A DNA stretch of 64,000 nt from the NCBI GenBank assembly GCA_017613275.1, contig JAGAED010000016.1:17891-81890 (forward strand), written 5' to 3'. Within the stretch, counting starts at the first letter, position 1, and each line of letters starts with the position of its first letter. The notes below the pieces were generated by a model that saw only the letters and a program-made list of their open reading frames with translations, was not told the origin of the DNA and did not search any database. Both the position numbers and the translations under genes were made by a program. This document shows positions 8,176 to 17,070 of this stretch, piece after piece. Origin of the DNA: Clostridia bacterium. Its GTDB lineage: Bacteria; Bacillota; Clostridia; TANB77; CAG-508.

Positions 8176-8237
8176 GAGATTTCTACAATTTTTTCATTAC
8201 TTTTTAGTTACAAAAATATTACAAAAATATTACAAAA

Positions 8238-8262
8238 GCATAATAAAATAATTTTATTATGC
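8238..8262 (-). terminator. Terminator after the acyl-CoA synthetase
   Basis: GCATAATAAAAT is followed by its complement ATTTTATTATGC in a near-perfect palindrome 11 bases after the stop. The minus strand then continues TTTTG. Confidence 0.7.
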
Positions 8263-8273
8263 TTTATATATTA

Positions 8274-9473
8274 TTACTTTTGCATTATCTTCTTCATTTC
8301 TTCATTTCTCTTAATTTTTTGTGTTGTTGTTTTTATAAAATCTTCCTCTGTAACCATTATATCCCTAATATATTTGTATGGTGGCATAGTTTTATTTATC
8401 TTCTTAACTTCTTTTAATAAAACTTCTTTAACATCTTCTTCTGTGCTAACATTATATACTTGTCTCATTATATCTCTATCATATTGAAGTTTTGCACAAA
8501 TTTTATAATCTCCATCATCTTCCGGTAATCCGTAGACAAAAGACTCTTTTATTCCTTCGACTTTATTTATTAAAGTTTCTAATTCTTCTGGATAAATATT
8601 TTTTCCATTTTTTAAAACTATAACAAATTTCTTTCTACCAGAAATAAATATAAATCCATCTTTATCAATTCTTGCTAAATCTCCTGTATGAAGCCATCCA
8701 TCTGGTTCTATTGTTTCTTTTGTAGCTTCTTCATTATTATAATATCCAAGCATTGTTGTAGGCCCTTTTACCATTAACTCACCAATGTCTTCTTCATTAA
8801 CATCTGCAAGTTTTACTTCCAAACTTGGGAATGCTTTTCCTATTGATCCTAATCTTGTATATTTATCATCTTCTGCTGCAATTACTGGGGATGTTTCTGT
8901 TAACCCATAACCTTGTAACATTCTTATTCCTAGTTGGTTAAATCCTTTTTCAGCTTCTGGGTCTAATGCTGCACCACCTGCAACCATTAATCTTAGTTTT
9001 CCACCAAAATTATTGTGAATGTCCTTAAATATTTTTCTTCTAATATCAATTCCAAATTTCAATAAGAATTGTGTGATTTTTATTCCTTTTTGAACTTTAT
9101 CCATTTTGCCTTGTTTTTCTATTGCTTTCATCAATCTTTTATACATGTTTTCATATAAGATTGGAACCGAAATCATAACTGAAATTTTAAATTCCTTGAT
9201 GTTGTCAGCTATATGTTTTATTCCCTCACAAAAAGCTGTTGCAGCTCCAGTTGACATTGCGTATAAGAATCCAACCGTACATTCAAAAGTATGATGCATA
9301 GGTAAGAATGATAAGAATGTATCATTTTCATCAATTTTTATAACAGAAGCAATATCAAATAAGTTACTTGTAATGTTCTTATGAGAAAGCATAACAGCCT
9401 TAGATTGAGCTGTTGTTCCAGATGTAAATAACATTATGCCCATTTTTTCATTATCAATTTTTGCATCTAAAAA
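8274..9473 (-). CDS. Long-chain acyl-CoA synthetase, C-terminal part after an in-frame TAG
   Basis: This is the larger part of an AMP-forming acyl-CoA synthetase, which activates fatty acids through an acyl-adenylate. The P-loop-like signature LFTSGTTAQSKAV, then GYGLTETSP, WLHTGDLARIDKDGF and a C-terminal KIKR region are all present. The frame is continuous with the upstream 9474-9995 piece through a single TAG at 9474-9476. The first ATG after the stop is at 9443, with no clear ribosome binding site. Translated alone it would lack the N-terminal 170 residues. It is either a recent nonsense mutation, a base-call error or a suppressed codon; TAG is a normal stop elsewhere in this window. Confidence 0.85.
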   Translation of the reverse strand, partial: FLDAKIDNEKMGIMLFTSGTTAQSKAVMLSHKNITSNLFDIASVIKIDENDTFLSFLPMHHTFECTVGFLYAMSTGAATAFCEGIKHIADNIKEFKISVMISVPILYENMYKRLMKAIEKQGKMDKVQKGIKITQFLLKFGIDIRRKIFKDIHNNFGGKLRLMVAGGAALDPEAEKGFNQLGIRMLQGYGLTETSPVIAAEDDKYTRLGSIGKAFPSLEVKLADVNEEDIGELMVKGPTTMLGYYNNEEATKETIEPDGWLHTGDLARIDKDGFIFISGRKKFVIVLKNGKNIYPEELETLINKVEGIKESFVYGLPEDDGDYKICAKLQYDRDIMRQVYNVSTEEDVKEVLLKEVKKINKTMPPYKYIRDIMVTEEDFIKTTTQKIKRNEEMKKIMQK

Positions 9474-9995
9474 CTATTTATTTCCTTCATCCAAAAGCTT
9501 TTGACCTTGTTTTACAAGTTCTTTTTGAGAATATACATTTCCTTCTTTTTCTTCCAAATCCATTGAAATGAAAAATTTAATTCCTGTACTTCCTTCTTGG
9601 TTTAATCTGTTCATTACCTCATCATATTTATTTGAATAGAAAATAGCCTCAACCTCTGAACGATTTATTAAACTTTCTATTTCGTTATCTGGAAGTGATT
9701 TATCAAGTGGCACAACAATACCAGTTCCGCAAACAGTAGCTAAATAAGCCATTCCCCATTCATATCTATTTTCTGAGATAACAGCTATTCTTTTATCTTT
9801 TAGTCCCATACTGATTAATGCAGTTCCTAGCGCATTTACTTGCTCTCTAAATTCTTTGTGTGTAATTTCACGAAATTTTCCTTCTACATCTGTTTTATAT
9901 ATGTATGCTGGTCTTTCTCCATATTTCTCACCTGAGACTTTTAACATTTCTTTCAAATCATTGTATTTGTCGAATTTGTGTATTGGTTCTCTCAT
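9474..9995 (-). CDS. Long-chain acyl-CoA synthetase, N-terminal part ending in TAG
   Basis: A 173-residue N-terminal fragment of the same AMP-binding enzyme, starting MREPIHKFDKYNDLKEMLK and containing the early family block IAVISENRYEWGMAYLATVC. It stops after DEGNK at TAG, and the same frame continues FLDAKIDNEKMGIMLFTSGT with no shift, as expected for an intact homologue. The start is supported by AAGGGG upstream. It lies 16 bases downstream of a TetR-type gene on the same strand, suggesting regulation by that protein. Confidence 0.85.
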   Translation of the reverse strand: MREPIHKFDKYNDLKEMLKVSGEKYGERPAYIYKTDVEGKFREITHKEFREQVNALGTALISMGLKDKRIAVISENRYEWGMAYLATVCGTGIVVPLDKSLPDNEIESLINRSEVEAIFYSNKYDEVMNRLNQEGSTGIKFFISMDLEEKEGNVYSQKELVKQGQKLLDEGNK

Positions 9996-10011
9996 ATATT
10001 TATTCCCCTTT

Positions 10012-10575
10012 TTATTTTAATCCTCTTATTATCGTATTGTCGAATTCTTTATAAAGTTTCATAACATCAATTTCGCCATTGTTTCTTAGTTTATAAATTA
10101 AGGTTGAGCAGATAAGTCCATATATTTCAGATGCTATTGCTTTACTGTCACCTTTTTTTATTTCACCTGCTTCTATTCCGTTTTTTACAATTTCCTCTAT
10201 TTTGTTTATATATTCATATATATGTTTTTGACATTTTTGATTTCTAGCTTCTTTTCCCCAAAATTGACTTAGCAAGATTGTAATTAAATCTTCATATTTA
10301 ACCACTATCTTTATCTCTATCAATATTATTGCTTTTATTTTATCAATATAACTTTCTAATCTTGAAGTTTTAATATCTATGCTATTTTGTAGAAGTTTAA
10401 TCCCTTCTTCTACCAAGAAATTGAAAATTTCTTCCTTGCTTGAAAAATGGTAATATAATGTACCTTTTGCAACTCCTACTGTTGCTGTTATATCTTCAAT
10501 ACTTGTTGCATCATAACCTTTTTCTGCAAATAATTTCATTGATGTTTCAAATATTTTTCTTTTGGTTTTATTCAT
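10012..10575 (-). CDS. TetR/AcrR family transcriptional regulator
   Basis: A 187-residue protein with a typical TetR N-terminus: KIFETSMKLFAEKGYDATSI, then EDITATVGVAKGTLYYHFSS as the helix-turn-helix (about residues 7-50). The C-terminal ligand domain is divergent, as usual. It is the first gene of a unit with the acyl-CoA synthetase, so an acyl-CoA or fatty-acid ligand is plausible by context. Its promoter is at 10622-10650. Confidence 0.93.
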   Translation of the reverse strand: MNKTKRKIFETSMKLFAEKGYDATSIEDITATVGVAKGTLYYHFSSKEEIFNFLVEEGIKLLQNSIDIKTSRLESYIDKIKAIILIEIKIVVKYEDLITILLSQFWGKEARNQKCQKHIYEYINKIEEIVKNGIEAGEIKKGDSKAIASEIYGLICSTLIYKLRNNGEIDVMKLYKEFDNTIIRGLK

Positions 10576-10621
10576 ACTTATTGCAATCCCTTTCGAAATT
10601 CTTTTTAAAATTATCGCTTAT

Positions 10622-10650
10622 ATTATATATTTTTTTCTAAAATATTGCAA
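10622..10650 (-). promoter_or_regulatory. Promoter of the TetR-acyl-CoA synthetase unit
   Basis: On the minus strand TTGCAA (10645-10650) and TATAAT (10622-10627) are separated by 17 bases. Confidence 0.7.
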
Positions 10651-10780
10651 TAGTTTTATTTTGTTATACTAAGTGTTCAAAAAATTTTTTAAAATCCATT
10701 TACAAATTTTTCTTTCTAATATAAAATATGATTATAATAAGAACAACAAATGTTAATAATAAAAATATGGAGGAAAACGA

Positions 10781-13165
10781 ATGAAAAATAAAAACGAATT
10801 AAGTTACAAGGATTTAAAAATCACATGTAATCCTAATATTTTCAATTTTGAAACAACAGAAGAATTAGAGTCAATTCGAACAGGAATTGGCCAAGATAGA
10901 GGAATTCAAGCTTTAGAATTTGGTCTTCAAATTGATGTAAAAGGCTATAACCTTTACCTAGAAGGTCCAAGCGGTGTTGGAAAAACAATGTATACCTTGA
11001 ACTATTTAAAAGAAATAGCTTCAAAGAAAAAAGCTCCAAATGACTGGTGCTATATATACAATTTTGATGATCCAAACGAACCAATTAGCGTATCTCTTCC
11101 AGCCGGTCAAGGTAAAGAATTTAGAGATTCTATGGATGGTTTTATAAAAGAAATTAAAAAAGATATTAAGAAAACTTTCAATGCAGATGATTTTGAAAAA
11201 GAAAAATCTTTAATAAAAAAAGAATTTGAAGAAAAGCGTTCTGTTTTAATGGAACATCTAAACCAAGAAGCTTCAAAGTATAATTTTCAAGTAAAATCAG
11301 CTCAAAATGGTATTTATATGATGCCAATTGTTGATGGAAAAACTATTGATGAAGAACAATTCGACAAATTAGATGAAACAATAAAACAAGAATATGAGGA
11401 AAAATCAAATGTTGTTCAAGAAATGATTATGAATGTTATTGGACAAATTAAGCAAATTGAAAGAGATGCAGATAAGCGCATTTCTGAATGGCAATCCAAT
11501 ATTGCCCTTATGACAGTAAATGTTCATATAAATTATTTGAAGTCAAAATATAAAAGAAATAAAAAAATAAATAAATTCTTAAATGATGTTAAACAAGATG
11601 TTTTGAAAAACATACCAGTATTTTTAGAAGAAGATAAGCCTTGTAACCAAAATCAAAATGGCCCAAGACCACAACCACAAGACCCATGCATGAATTATAG
11701 AGTCAACCTTTTCGTTGATAATTCTAATTTGAATGGTGCTCCTGTAATTATGGATTCAAACTACTCTTATCACAATATCTTTGGAAAACTTGAATATGAA
11801 AACTACTTTGGTTCATTAAAAACCGACCACACTATGTTGAAATCTGGTTTATTACATGAAGCAAATGGAGGATATATCATTTTCCAAGCAAAAGATTTAT
11901 TAACAAATGGTGTATGTTACGAAGCTTTGAAAAAAGCTTTAAGAGTAAAAGAACTTTCAATTGAAAATACCCAAGATCAACGTTCTTCAATGGTTATGGT
12001 TTCTTTAAAACCTGAACCAATTCCACTTGATTTAAAAGTTATTTTAATTGGAAATAGTGATATTTACCACACACTTTTAGCAATGGATTCTGACTTTAAA
12101 AAACTTTTCAAAATCAAAGTTGAATTTGAGGATGATGCTCCAATAAATGAAGAAAACGCAAATAAATTAGCTAGATTCGTTCATGGTTTCTGTGAGCAAG
12201 AGGAATTACCTCATCTTGACAGAACTGCAATGGCAAGAATTATAGAGTATTCTTCAAAAATAGCTGGAAATCACAAAAAATTATCTACAAGATTCAATGA
12301 TTTAGCTCAAATAATTGGTGAAGCTGCAACATGGGCAAAAATAGCCAAGTCAAAAGTAGTAACAAGTGAACACATTGATAAAGCTCTTGCAAAAAGAATA
12401 GAAAGAGTTAAAAAATATGATGCAAGATATACTCAAATGATTCAAGATAATGCCCTTTTAATAAACACAAAAGGACATGAGGTTGGCCAAATAAACGGCT
12501 TAACAGTTATGACAATTGGAGATTACACATTTGGAAAACCAGCTAAAATTACAGTTAATACTTATACTGGAAAAAGTGGAATAGTAAATATAGAAAGAGA
12601 AGTTGAGCTTTCTGGTTCTTCACACTCAAAAGGTGTATTGATTTTAACAGGTTATTTAGGAGAAATGTTTGCACAAGATATTCCATTATGTTTAACAGCA
12701 AGCATCTGCTTTGAACAATTGTATAATGGAGTTGATGGAGATAGTGCATCAAGTACAGAATTGTACGCATTACTTTCAAGCCTATCAGGAATACCTATAA
12801 ATCAATCAATTGCAGTTACAGGGTCAGTTAACCAAAAAGGACAAATACAACCAATTGGTGGAGTTAATGAAAAAATAGAAGGATTCTTCCAAATTTGCAA
12901 ACTTCGTGGTTTAACTGGTGAACATGGTGTTATGATACCAATTCAAAATGTAAATAACTTACAACTTTCTGATGAAGTTGTAGAGGCTGTTAAAAATAAA
13001 AAATTCCATATTTATTCTGTTTCTAATATAGAAGAAGGAATTGAAGTTTTAACAGGTGTTCCAGCTGGTAAAAAGGACAAAGATGGAAAATTCCCTGCTG
13101 GTACAGTAAATTATAAGGTTTATGAAAAATTAAGGAAATATGCAAAAATAAGTGAAAAAAATTAA
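10781..13165 (+). CDS. Lon-like ATP-dependent protease (LonB/S16 type)
   Basis: A 794-residue protein. The AAA+ P-loop GPSGVGKT is at residues 62-69. The C-terminal S16 protease domain has catalytic Ser655 in DGDSASSTELY and Lys698 in PIGGVNEKIEGF. It lacks the N-terminal substrate domain of classical LonA and instead has a helical insertion (about residues 110-300) with a Pro/Asn/Gln-rich patch near 285. It should degrade misfolded or regulatory proteins in the cytoplasm. The start follows TGGAGG. A separate classical lon is not in the window. Confidence 0.9.
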   Translation: MKNKNELSYKDLKITCNPNIFNFETTEELESIRTGIGQDRGIQALEFGLQIDVKGYNLYLEGPSGVGKTMYTLNYLKEIASKKKAPNDWCYIYNFDDPNEPISVSLPAGQGKEFRDSMDGFIKEIKKDIKKTFNADDFEKEKSLIKKEFEEKRSVLMEHLNQEASKYNFQVKSAQNGIYMMPIVDGKTIDEEQFDKLDETIKQEYEEKSNVVQEMIMNVIGQIKQIERDADKRISEWQSNIALMTVNVHINYLKSKYKRNKKINKFLNDVKQDVLKNIPVFLEEDKPCNQNQNGPRPQPQDPCMNYRVNLFVDNSNLNGAPVIMDSNYSYHNIFGKLEYENYFGSLKTDHTMLKSGLLHEANGGYIIFQAKDLLTNGVCYEALKKALRVKELSIENTQDQRSSMVMVSLKPEPIPLDLKVILIGNSDIYHTLLAMDSDFKKLFKIKVEFEDDAPINEENANKLARFVHGFCEQEELPHLDRTAMARIIEYSSKIAGNHKKLSTRFNDLAQIIGEAATWAKIAKSKVVTSEHIDKALAKRIERVKKYDARYTQMIQDNALLINTKGHEVGQINGLTVMTIGDYTFGKPAKITVNTYTGKSGIVNIEREVELSGSSHSKGVLILTGYLGEMFAQDIPLCLTASICFEQLYNGVDGDSASSTELYALLSSLSGIPINQSIAVTGSVNQKGQIQPIGGVNEKIEGFFQICKLRGLTGEHGVMIPIQNVNNLQLSDEVVEAVKNKKFHIYSVSNIEEGIEVLTGVPAGKKDKDGKFPAGTVNYKVYEKLRKYAKISEKN

Positions 13166-13182
13166 TTTTATAAGATTCAAAG

Positions 13183-13221
13183 AAAAGGATTTGTCACCAA
13201 ATTGATGAACAAATCCTTTTT
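13183..13221. terminator. Bidirectional terminator between the Lon-like gene and spo0A
   Basis: AAAAGGATTTGT (13183-13194) pairs with ACAAATCCTTTT (13209-13220), flanked by A- and T-rich sequence. Confidence 0.85.
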
Positions 13222-13228
13222 CGTTCTC

Positions 13229-14044
13229 TTAAGCTGTTTTAAGCTCTAATCTTAATTTATCAGCAATCATTGCTATAAATTCTGAATTTGTTGGTTTTCC
13301 TTTTGCTGCAGAAATTGTATACCCAAAGATATTCTCAACTGCCTCTTGTTGACCTCTTCCCCAAGCAACTTCTATTGCATGGCGAATTGCTCTTTCAACT
13401 CTAGATGGAGTTGTATTATATTTCTTAGCAATCTTTGGATATAAACTTTTCGTGATTTGATTTATAACATCTATATCATTTACAACCATTATAATAGCTT
13501 CTCTCAAATACTGATATCCTTTTATATGAGCTGGAACACCAACTTCATGTATTAAATTTGTTACCAAAGCTTCTAAATTATCTTCTTTGGTTGTTGTTGG
13601 ATTTACAATATCAATATATTTTGGTTTAACCTCCTTTGAAAAGAAATTGTTATTTGTTTCTGGTTTGTAATATTTAAGCTCTCTTATTCTCTTAATTAAC
13701 AACTCTATGTCAAATGGTTTTACAACATAGTACTCAGCCCCTGAATTAATGGCTTGTTGTGTTACTTTGTCTTGACCTACTGCAGATAACATAATGAACA
13801 TTGGCTTTTTTTCGCGATTTGTTTCGTTTATTTTTTCTATAACTCCCAGTCCATCTAAGTGTGGCATTATCACATCCAGTAAAACTACATCTGGTGTTGT
13901 GTTTTTTATCATTTCTACTGCTTCTAGTCCATCTCTAGCTCTCCCAATTACTTCCATATCATCTTGACTTTCCAAGTATGATGATAATGTTCTGCTAAAA
14001 TCCTGGTTGTCATCTGCAATAAGTACTGTAATTCTCTCTTTCAC
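13229..14044 (-). CDS. spo0A: Stage 0 sporulation protein A, response regulator
   Basis: A 271-residue protein, the normal size. The N-terminal receiver has the acidic pair in IADDNQD, the phospho-acceptor Asp in [10 protein letters not shown] and the conserved Lys in VVKPFD. The C-terminal effector domain has the Spo0A signature [19 protein letters not shown]. It is the master regulator of sporulation entry and a strong marker of endospore-forming ancestry. I place the start at GTG 14044, eight bases after GAGGAGG; a longer frame upstream has no ribosome binding site. The gene is monocistronic, with its own promoter and terminator. Confidence 0.95.
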   Translation of the reverse strand: MKERITVLIADDNQDFSRTLSSYLESQDDMEVIGRARDGLEAVEMIKNTTPDVVLLDVIMPHLDGLGVIEKINETNREKKPMFIMLSAVGQDKVTQQAINSGAEYYVVKPFDIELLIKRIRELKYYKPETNNNFFSKEVKPKYIDIVNPTTTKEDNLEALVTNLIHEVGVPAHIKGYQYLREAIIMVVNDIDVINQITKSLYPKIAKKYNTTPSRVERAIRHAIEVAWGRGQQEAVENIFGYTISAAKGKPTNSEFIAMIADKLRLELKTA

Positions 14045-14091
14045 TTTTTTATCCTCCTCGTATAAATTAAAATTTGCTTGACGCATTTTCC

Positions 14092-14120
14092 ATTATAGTT
14101 GCTTTTTCGAATTAAAGCAA
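14092..14120 (-). promoter_or_regulatory. spo0A promoter containing an inverted repeat
   Basis: On the minus strand TTGCTT (14115-14120) and TATAAT (14092-14097) are 17 bases apart. TTGCTTT (14099-14105) and AAAGCAA (14114-14120) form a perfect inverted repeat that covers the -35 and spacer, a likely operator. Confidence 0.65.
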
Positions 14121-14121
14121 T

Positions 14122-14150
14122 AAAAAACTGGTAATATTTACCAGTTTTTT
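14122..14150 (-). terminator. Terminator of the YigZ-family gene
   Basis: AAAAAACTGGTAA (14122-14134) pairs with TTACCAGTTTTTT (14138-14150) across a three-base loop. Confidence 0.85.
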
Positions 14151-14159
14151 ATAAAGTTT

Positions 14160-14798
14160 TTAATTCATTTTATTTATTGTTACCATAGTTTTATTAAATA
14201 TTTTATAATCAATTATATTAATATTTTTTTCATTAACATCCTTCAAAAATCTCTCTTTTTTACTCTCTTCTAAAGCTATTTTACAAACAATATTATCTAA
14301 ATATTCTGAATTTATGATTTCAATTTCATTTGTTTTACAATAGTATTGAAATTTCTCGAATTGACTATATTCTATTGTACATTCTATAATATAGCCGATT
14401 GTTTGTGTAACTCTGTTTGCAATTTCAATAGCTCCACTTAATGCATCTGAATATGCTCTAACTAATCCACCAGTTCCAAGCAAAATTCCACCAAAATACC
14501 TAGTAACGATAATTAAAACATTGCACAAATTATTCTTTTGTAAAATATTTAGCATAGGCGCTCCAGCAGTCCCTGAAGGTTCTCCATCATCACTAGATTT
14601 TTCAATAATTTGCTCATTTTCCATAACCCTATAAGCAATACAATTATGCCTTGCATCATGGTATTGTTTTTTGTATTTTTTAATTACCTCTTCTGCTTCT
14701 TCCTGACTACCTATTTTTATTAAATTAGCAATAAATTTTGACTTTTTCTCTGTCAAAACAAACTCAACATTTTCTTTAATAGTTATAAAATCTAACAT
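14160..14798 (-). CDS. YigZ/IMPACT family protein
   Basis: A 212-residue protein with the UPF0029 signature: YHDARHNCIAYRV, then SSDDGEPSGTAGAPML and VTRYFGGILLGTGGLVRAYS (residues 45-115), followed by a DUF1949 C-terminal domain. The family (B. subtilis YvyE) is linked to translation or peptide regulation, but its bacterial reaction is not settled. It lies 12 bases downstream of the flavoprotein gene on the same strand. Confidence 0.9.
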   Translation of the reverse strand: MLDFITIKENVEFVLTEKKSKFIANLIKIGSQEEAEEVIKKYKKQYHDARHNCIAYRVMENEQIIEKSSDDGEPSGTAGAPMLNILQKNNLCNVLIIVTRYFGGILLGTGGLVRAYSDALSGAIEIANRVTQTIGYIIECTIEYSQFEKFQYYCKTNEIEIINSEYLDNIVCKIALEESKKERFLKDVNEKNINIIDYKIFNKTMVTINKMN

Positions 14799-14810
14799 CT
14801 TTATTTCCTT

Positions 14811-16055
14811 TTACTCTTTTCCTGCCGTGAAACCAGTCGAATATGCAATTTGAAGATTAAAACCTCCTGTATAGCTATCTACATCTATTATTTCTCCTGC
14901 AAAGAAAAGACCTTCTACAATTTTTGATTCCATTGTTTTGGGATTTATTTCTTTTATATTTACACCACCACTTGTAATTATCGCTTCTTCAATTGGTCTA
15001 AAGCATTTTATATGAATTTTAAAGTTTTTAAGTTCTTTCACAAGCTTTTTGCGCTCTTCTTTTGTTATTTCATTTACCTGTTTATTCTCATTTATGCCTG
15101 TTTTTTCAATAATAACAGGTATTAGTTTTTTTGGCAATAATTTGTCCAAACTATTTTTAAATTGTTTATTTTTTAGCTCCTCAAAATCTCTTAAAATCCT
15201 GCTATCTAGCTTTTCTTCTGATAAGGCTGGTTTAAAATCTATTGTCATTGCTATTTTTCTATCTTTTAAAAGATCCTCTATATTTTTATATCTAACTAAA
15301 TGCGCTGAACCACTTAGTATTGTTGGACCAGATACTCCAAAATGTGTAAAAAGCATTTCTCCAAAGTCATTATATATTGTTTTTCCTTTTGCTTCATCTT
15401 GAATATTTATTTCAACATTTTTTAAACTCAATCCCTGTAACTCTCTTACTAAGTCTTTTTCATAACTTTCTAATGGTACTAATGATGGCTTAATTGGTGT
15501 AATTGTGTGCCCTAGTTTTTTTACAAATTCATAACCATCTCCTGTTGAACCTGTTGTTGGGTAACTCTTTCCTCCTGTTGCCAATATAATTTTATCTGCC
15601 TTTATTTCTTCCTTTTCAGTCCTTATTCCAACAACTTTTCCCTCTTCTGTTAAAATCTCAGTTACTCTTGTATTTAACATTATTTTTACTTTTAATTCAT
15701 TTAATTTTTTAATAAAGCAATTCAACACATCTCTTGCACTATCTGTAACCGGAAATATTCTATTTCCTCTTTCTTCTTTGACTTTTAGCCCTTGTTTTTC
15801 TAAAAAGCTTATTATGTCTTGGTTTGTATAATTGTTAAAGCTACTATATAAAAACATTCCGTTTCCTGGTGTGTTTTTTATAAAATCTTCCATCTCTAAA
15901 GAAGATGTAATATTACATCTTCCTTTCCCTGTTATGCAAAGTTTTCTTCCTAAACTTGGCATTTTTTCTATTAAAATTACTTCGTTTTCATTTTCTGCGG
16001 AAGTGATTGCTGCCATCATTCCGGCAGGACCACCACCAATTATTATTACTTTCAT
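14811..16055 (-). CDS. HI0933/YhiN-family FAD-dependent flavoprotein
   Basis: A 414-residue protein. The dinucleotide-binding motif IIGGGPAGMMAA is at residues 4-15, with GRKLCITGKGRCNIT near residue 36, ATGGKSYPTTGSTGDG near 160 and the C-terminal FAD motif FAGEIIDVDSYTGGFNLQIA. These identify the YhiN/HI0933 family of predicted oxidoreductases, whose substrates are mostly unknown. It forms a run with a pseudouridine synthase upstream (9 bases) and YigZ downstream. Confidence 0.9.
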   Translation of the reverse strand: MKVIIIGGGPAGMMAAITSAENENEVILIEKMPSLGRKLCITGKGRCNITSSLEMEDFIKNTPGNGMFLYSSFNNYTNQDIISFLEKQGLKVKEERGNRIFPVTDSARDVLNCFIKKLNELKVKIMLNTRVTEILTEEGKVVGIRTEKEEIKADKIILATGGKSYPTTGSTGDGYEFVKKLGHTITPIKPSLVPLESYEKDLVRELQGLSLKNVEINIQDEAKGKTIYNDFGEMLFTHFGVSGPTILSGSAHLVRYKNIEDLLKDRKIAMTIDFKPALSEEKLDSRILRDFEELKNKQFKNSLDKLLPKKLIPVIIEKTGINENKQVNEITKEERKKLVKELKNFKIHIKCFRPIEEAIITSGGVNIKEINPKTMESKIVEGLFFAGEIIDVDSYTGGFNLQIAYSTGFTAGKE

Positions 16056-16064
16056 TTAATTACC

Positions 16065-16910
16065 TCAAATCTTACATATTGTTATATTGTGCTTTACAGG
16101 ATGTATAAATTCCAAATAATAGCAGTGCAAAGCTTGTCTATCAATTAATTTAGAAGCTTTTCCATAAAGCTCGTCACCTAAAAGCGAATGACCTATTGCA
16201 GAAAAATGCACTCTAATTTGATGAGTTCTTCCTGTCTCTAATGTGCATTTTACCAAACTATAATCATCATATTCCTTTAAAACTTCATAATGTGTAATTG
16301 AAGTTTTACCATTTTCATCTATACATCTTTCTATTATACTTCCCTGTTTTCTAGCAATTGGTAAATTTATTGTACCTTTTTTATTTTCCAAAATGCCACT
16401 TACCAAAGCTAGATATTGTTTTTTGAAAGTGCCTTCTTGCATTTGTTCTGTTAAACGCTCTTGAATATACTCACATTTTGCAAATATCACAAGCCCAGAT
16501 GTGTTTTTGTCAAGCCTATTCACAGGCCTAATTTTCTTTTTTAGACCGATTGAATTATAATAATATTTAATTCCATTACTCAATGAATCTTCATAATGTA
16601 AAATTGAAGGATGAACCGGTATTCCAGCAGGTTTGTTAACAACCAAAAGCCACTCATCTTCAAAGATAATTTCTAGCTCCATTTGTGTTGGCACAATATT
16701 TTCACTCTCTTCTTCATAATCTAAATTTATTGTTATAATATCTCCTATTTTCACATTTTCTCTTGAATCGCAAACATTACCATTTTTCATAATAAGCTTA
16801 TTTTTTATTAGCTTTGTTCTAAGTCTAGTAGATATTTTAAACTGATTATCTAATACAGAATTCACACTATTAAATTTATCATTTTCTTTAACTTTATACT
16901 TAATTTTCAT
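16065..16910 (-). CDS. RluA-family pseudouridine synthase
   Basis: A 281-residue protein with an S4-like N-terminal region (residues 1-70) and an RluA catalytic domain. The active-site block is RPVNRLDKNTSGLVIFAK; the family usually has HRLD, and here it is NRLD with the catalytic Asp kept. GRTHQIRVHFSAIGHSLLGD is also conserved. It isomerises specific uridines in rRNA or tRNA; the target cannot be read from the sequence. It precedes the flavoprotein gene by nine bases. Confidence 0.9.
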   Translation of the reverse strand: MKIKYKVKENDKFNSVNSVLDNQFKISTRLRTKLIKNKLIMKNGNVCDSRENVKIGDIITINLDYEEESENIVPTQMELEIIFEDEWLLVVNKPAGIPVHPSILHYEDSLSNGIKYYYNSIGLKKKIRPVNRLDKNTSGLVIFAKCEYIQERLTEQMQEGTFKKQYLALVSGILENKKGTINLPIARKQGSIIERCIDENGKTSITHYEVLKEYDDYSLVKCTLETGRTHQIRVHFSAIGHSLLGDELYGKASKLIDRQALHCYYLEFIHPVKHNITICKI

Positions 16911-16947
16911 AATAGCTCATAATCCTTTAATTATGCATAAATCTCCC

Positions 16948-17070
16948 GTTGGAAAAGAATTAAATTTTGGCAAGGAAGATTTTATTTAAAAGGCAAGGGC
17001 GCATACGTGGTGTATGTAACCGCGTTTTAAATGAAATCTGACACAGCCCAAATTGTAATTATTTTCCAAC
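16948..17070 (-). repeat. Structured intergenic element, family B copy 1
   Basis: Outer arms 16948-16970 and 17048-17070 are complementary over 23 bases with few mismatches. The right arm includes the last 12 bases of the neighbouring gene (VGK and stop). An inner stem (16977-16991 with 17025-17039) carries an apical hairpin, GCATAC (17001-17006) with GTATGT (17012-17017). The same plan, with a compensatory change in the apical stem, occurs at 63602-63728. Confidence 0.75.

Noticed and set aside
9474..9476. Genome-wide reassignment of TAG to an amino acid
   Set aside because: mfd and DUF378 end naturally at TAG, and no other native gene reads through one.
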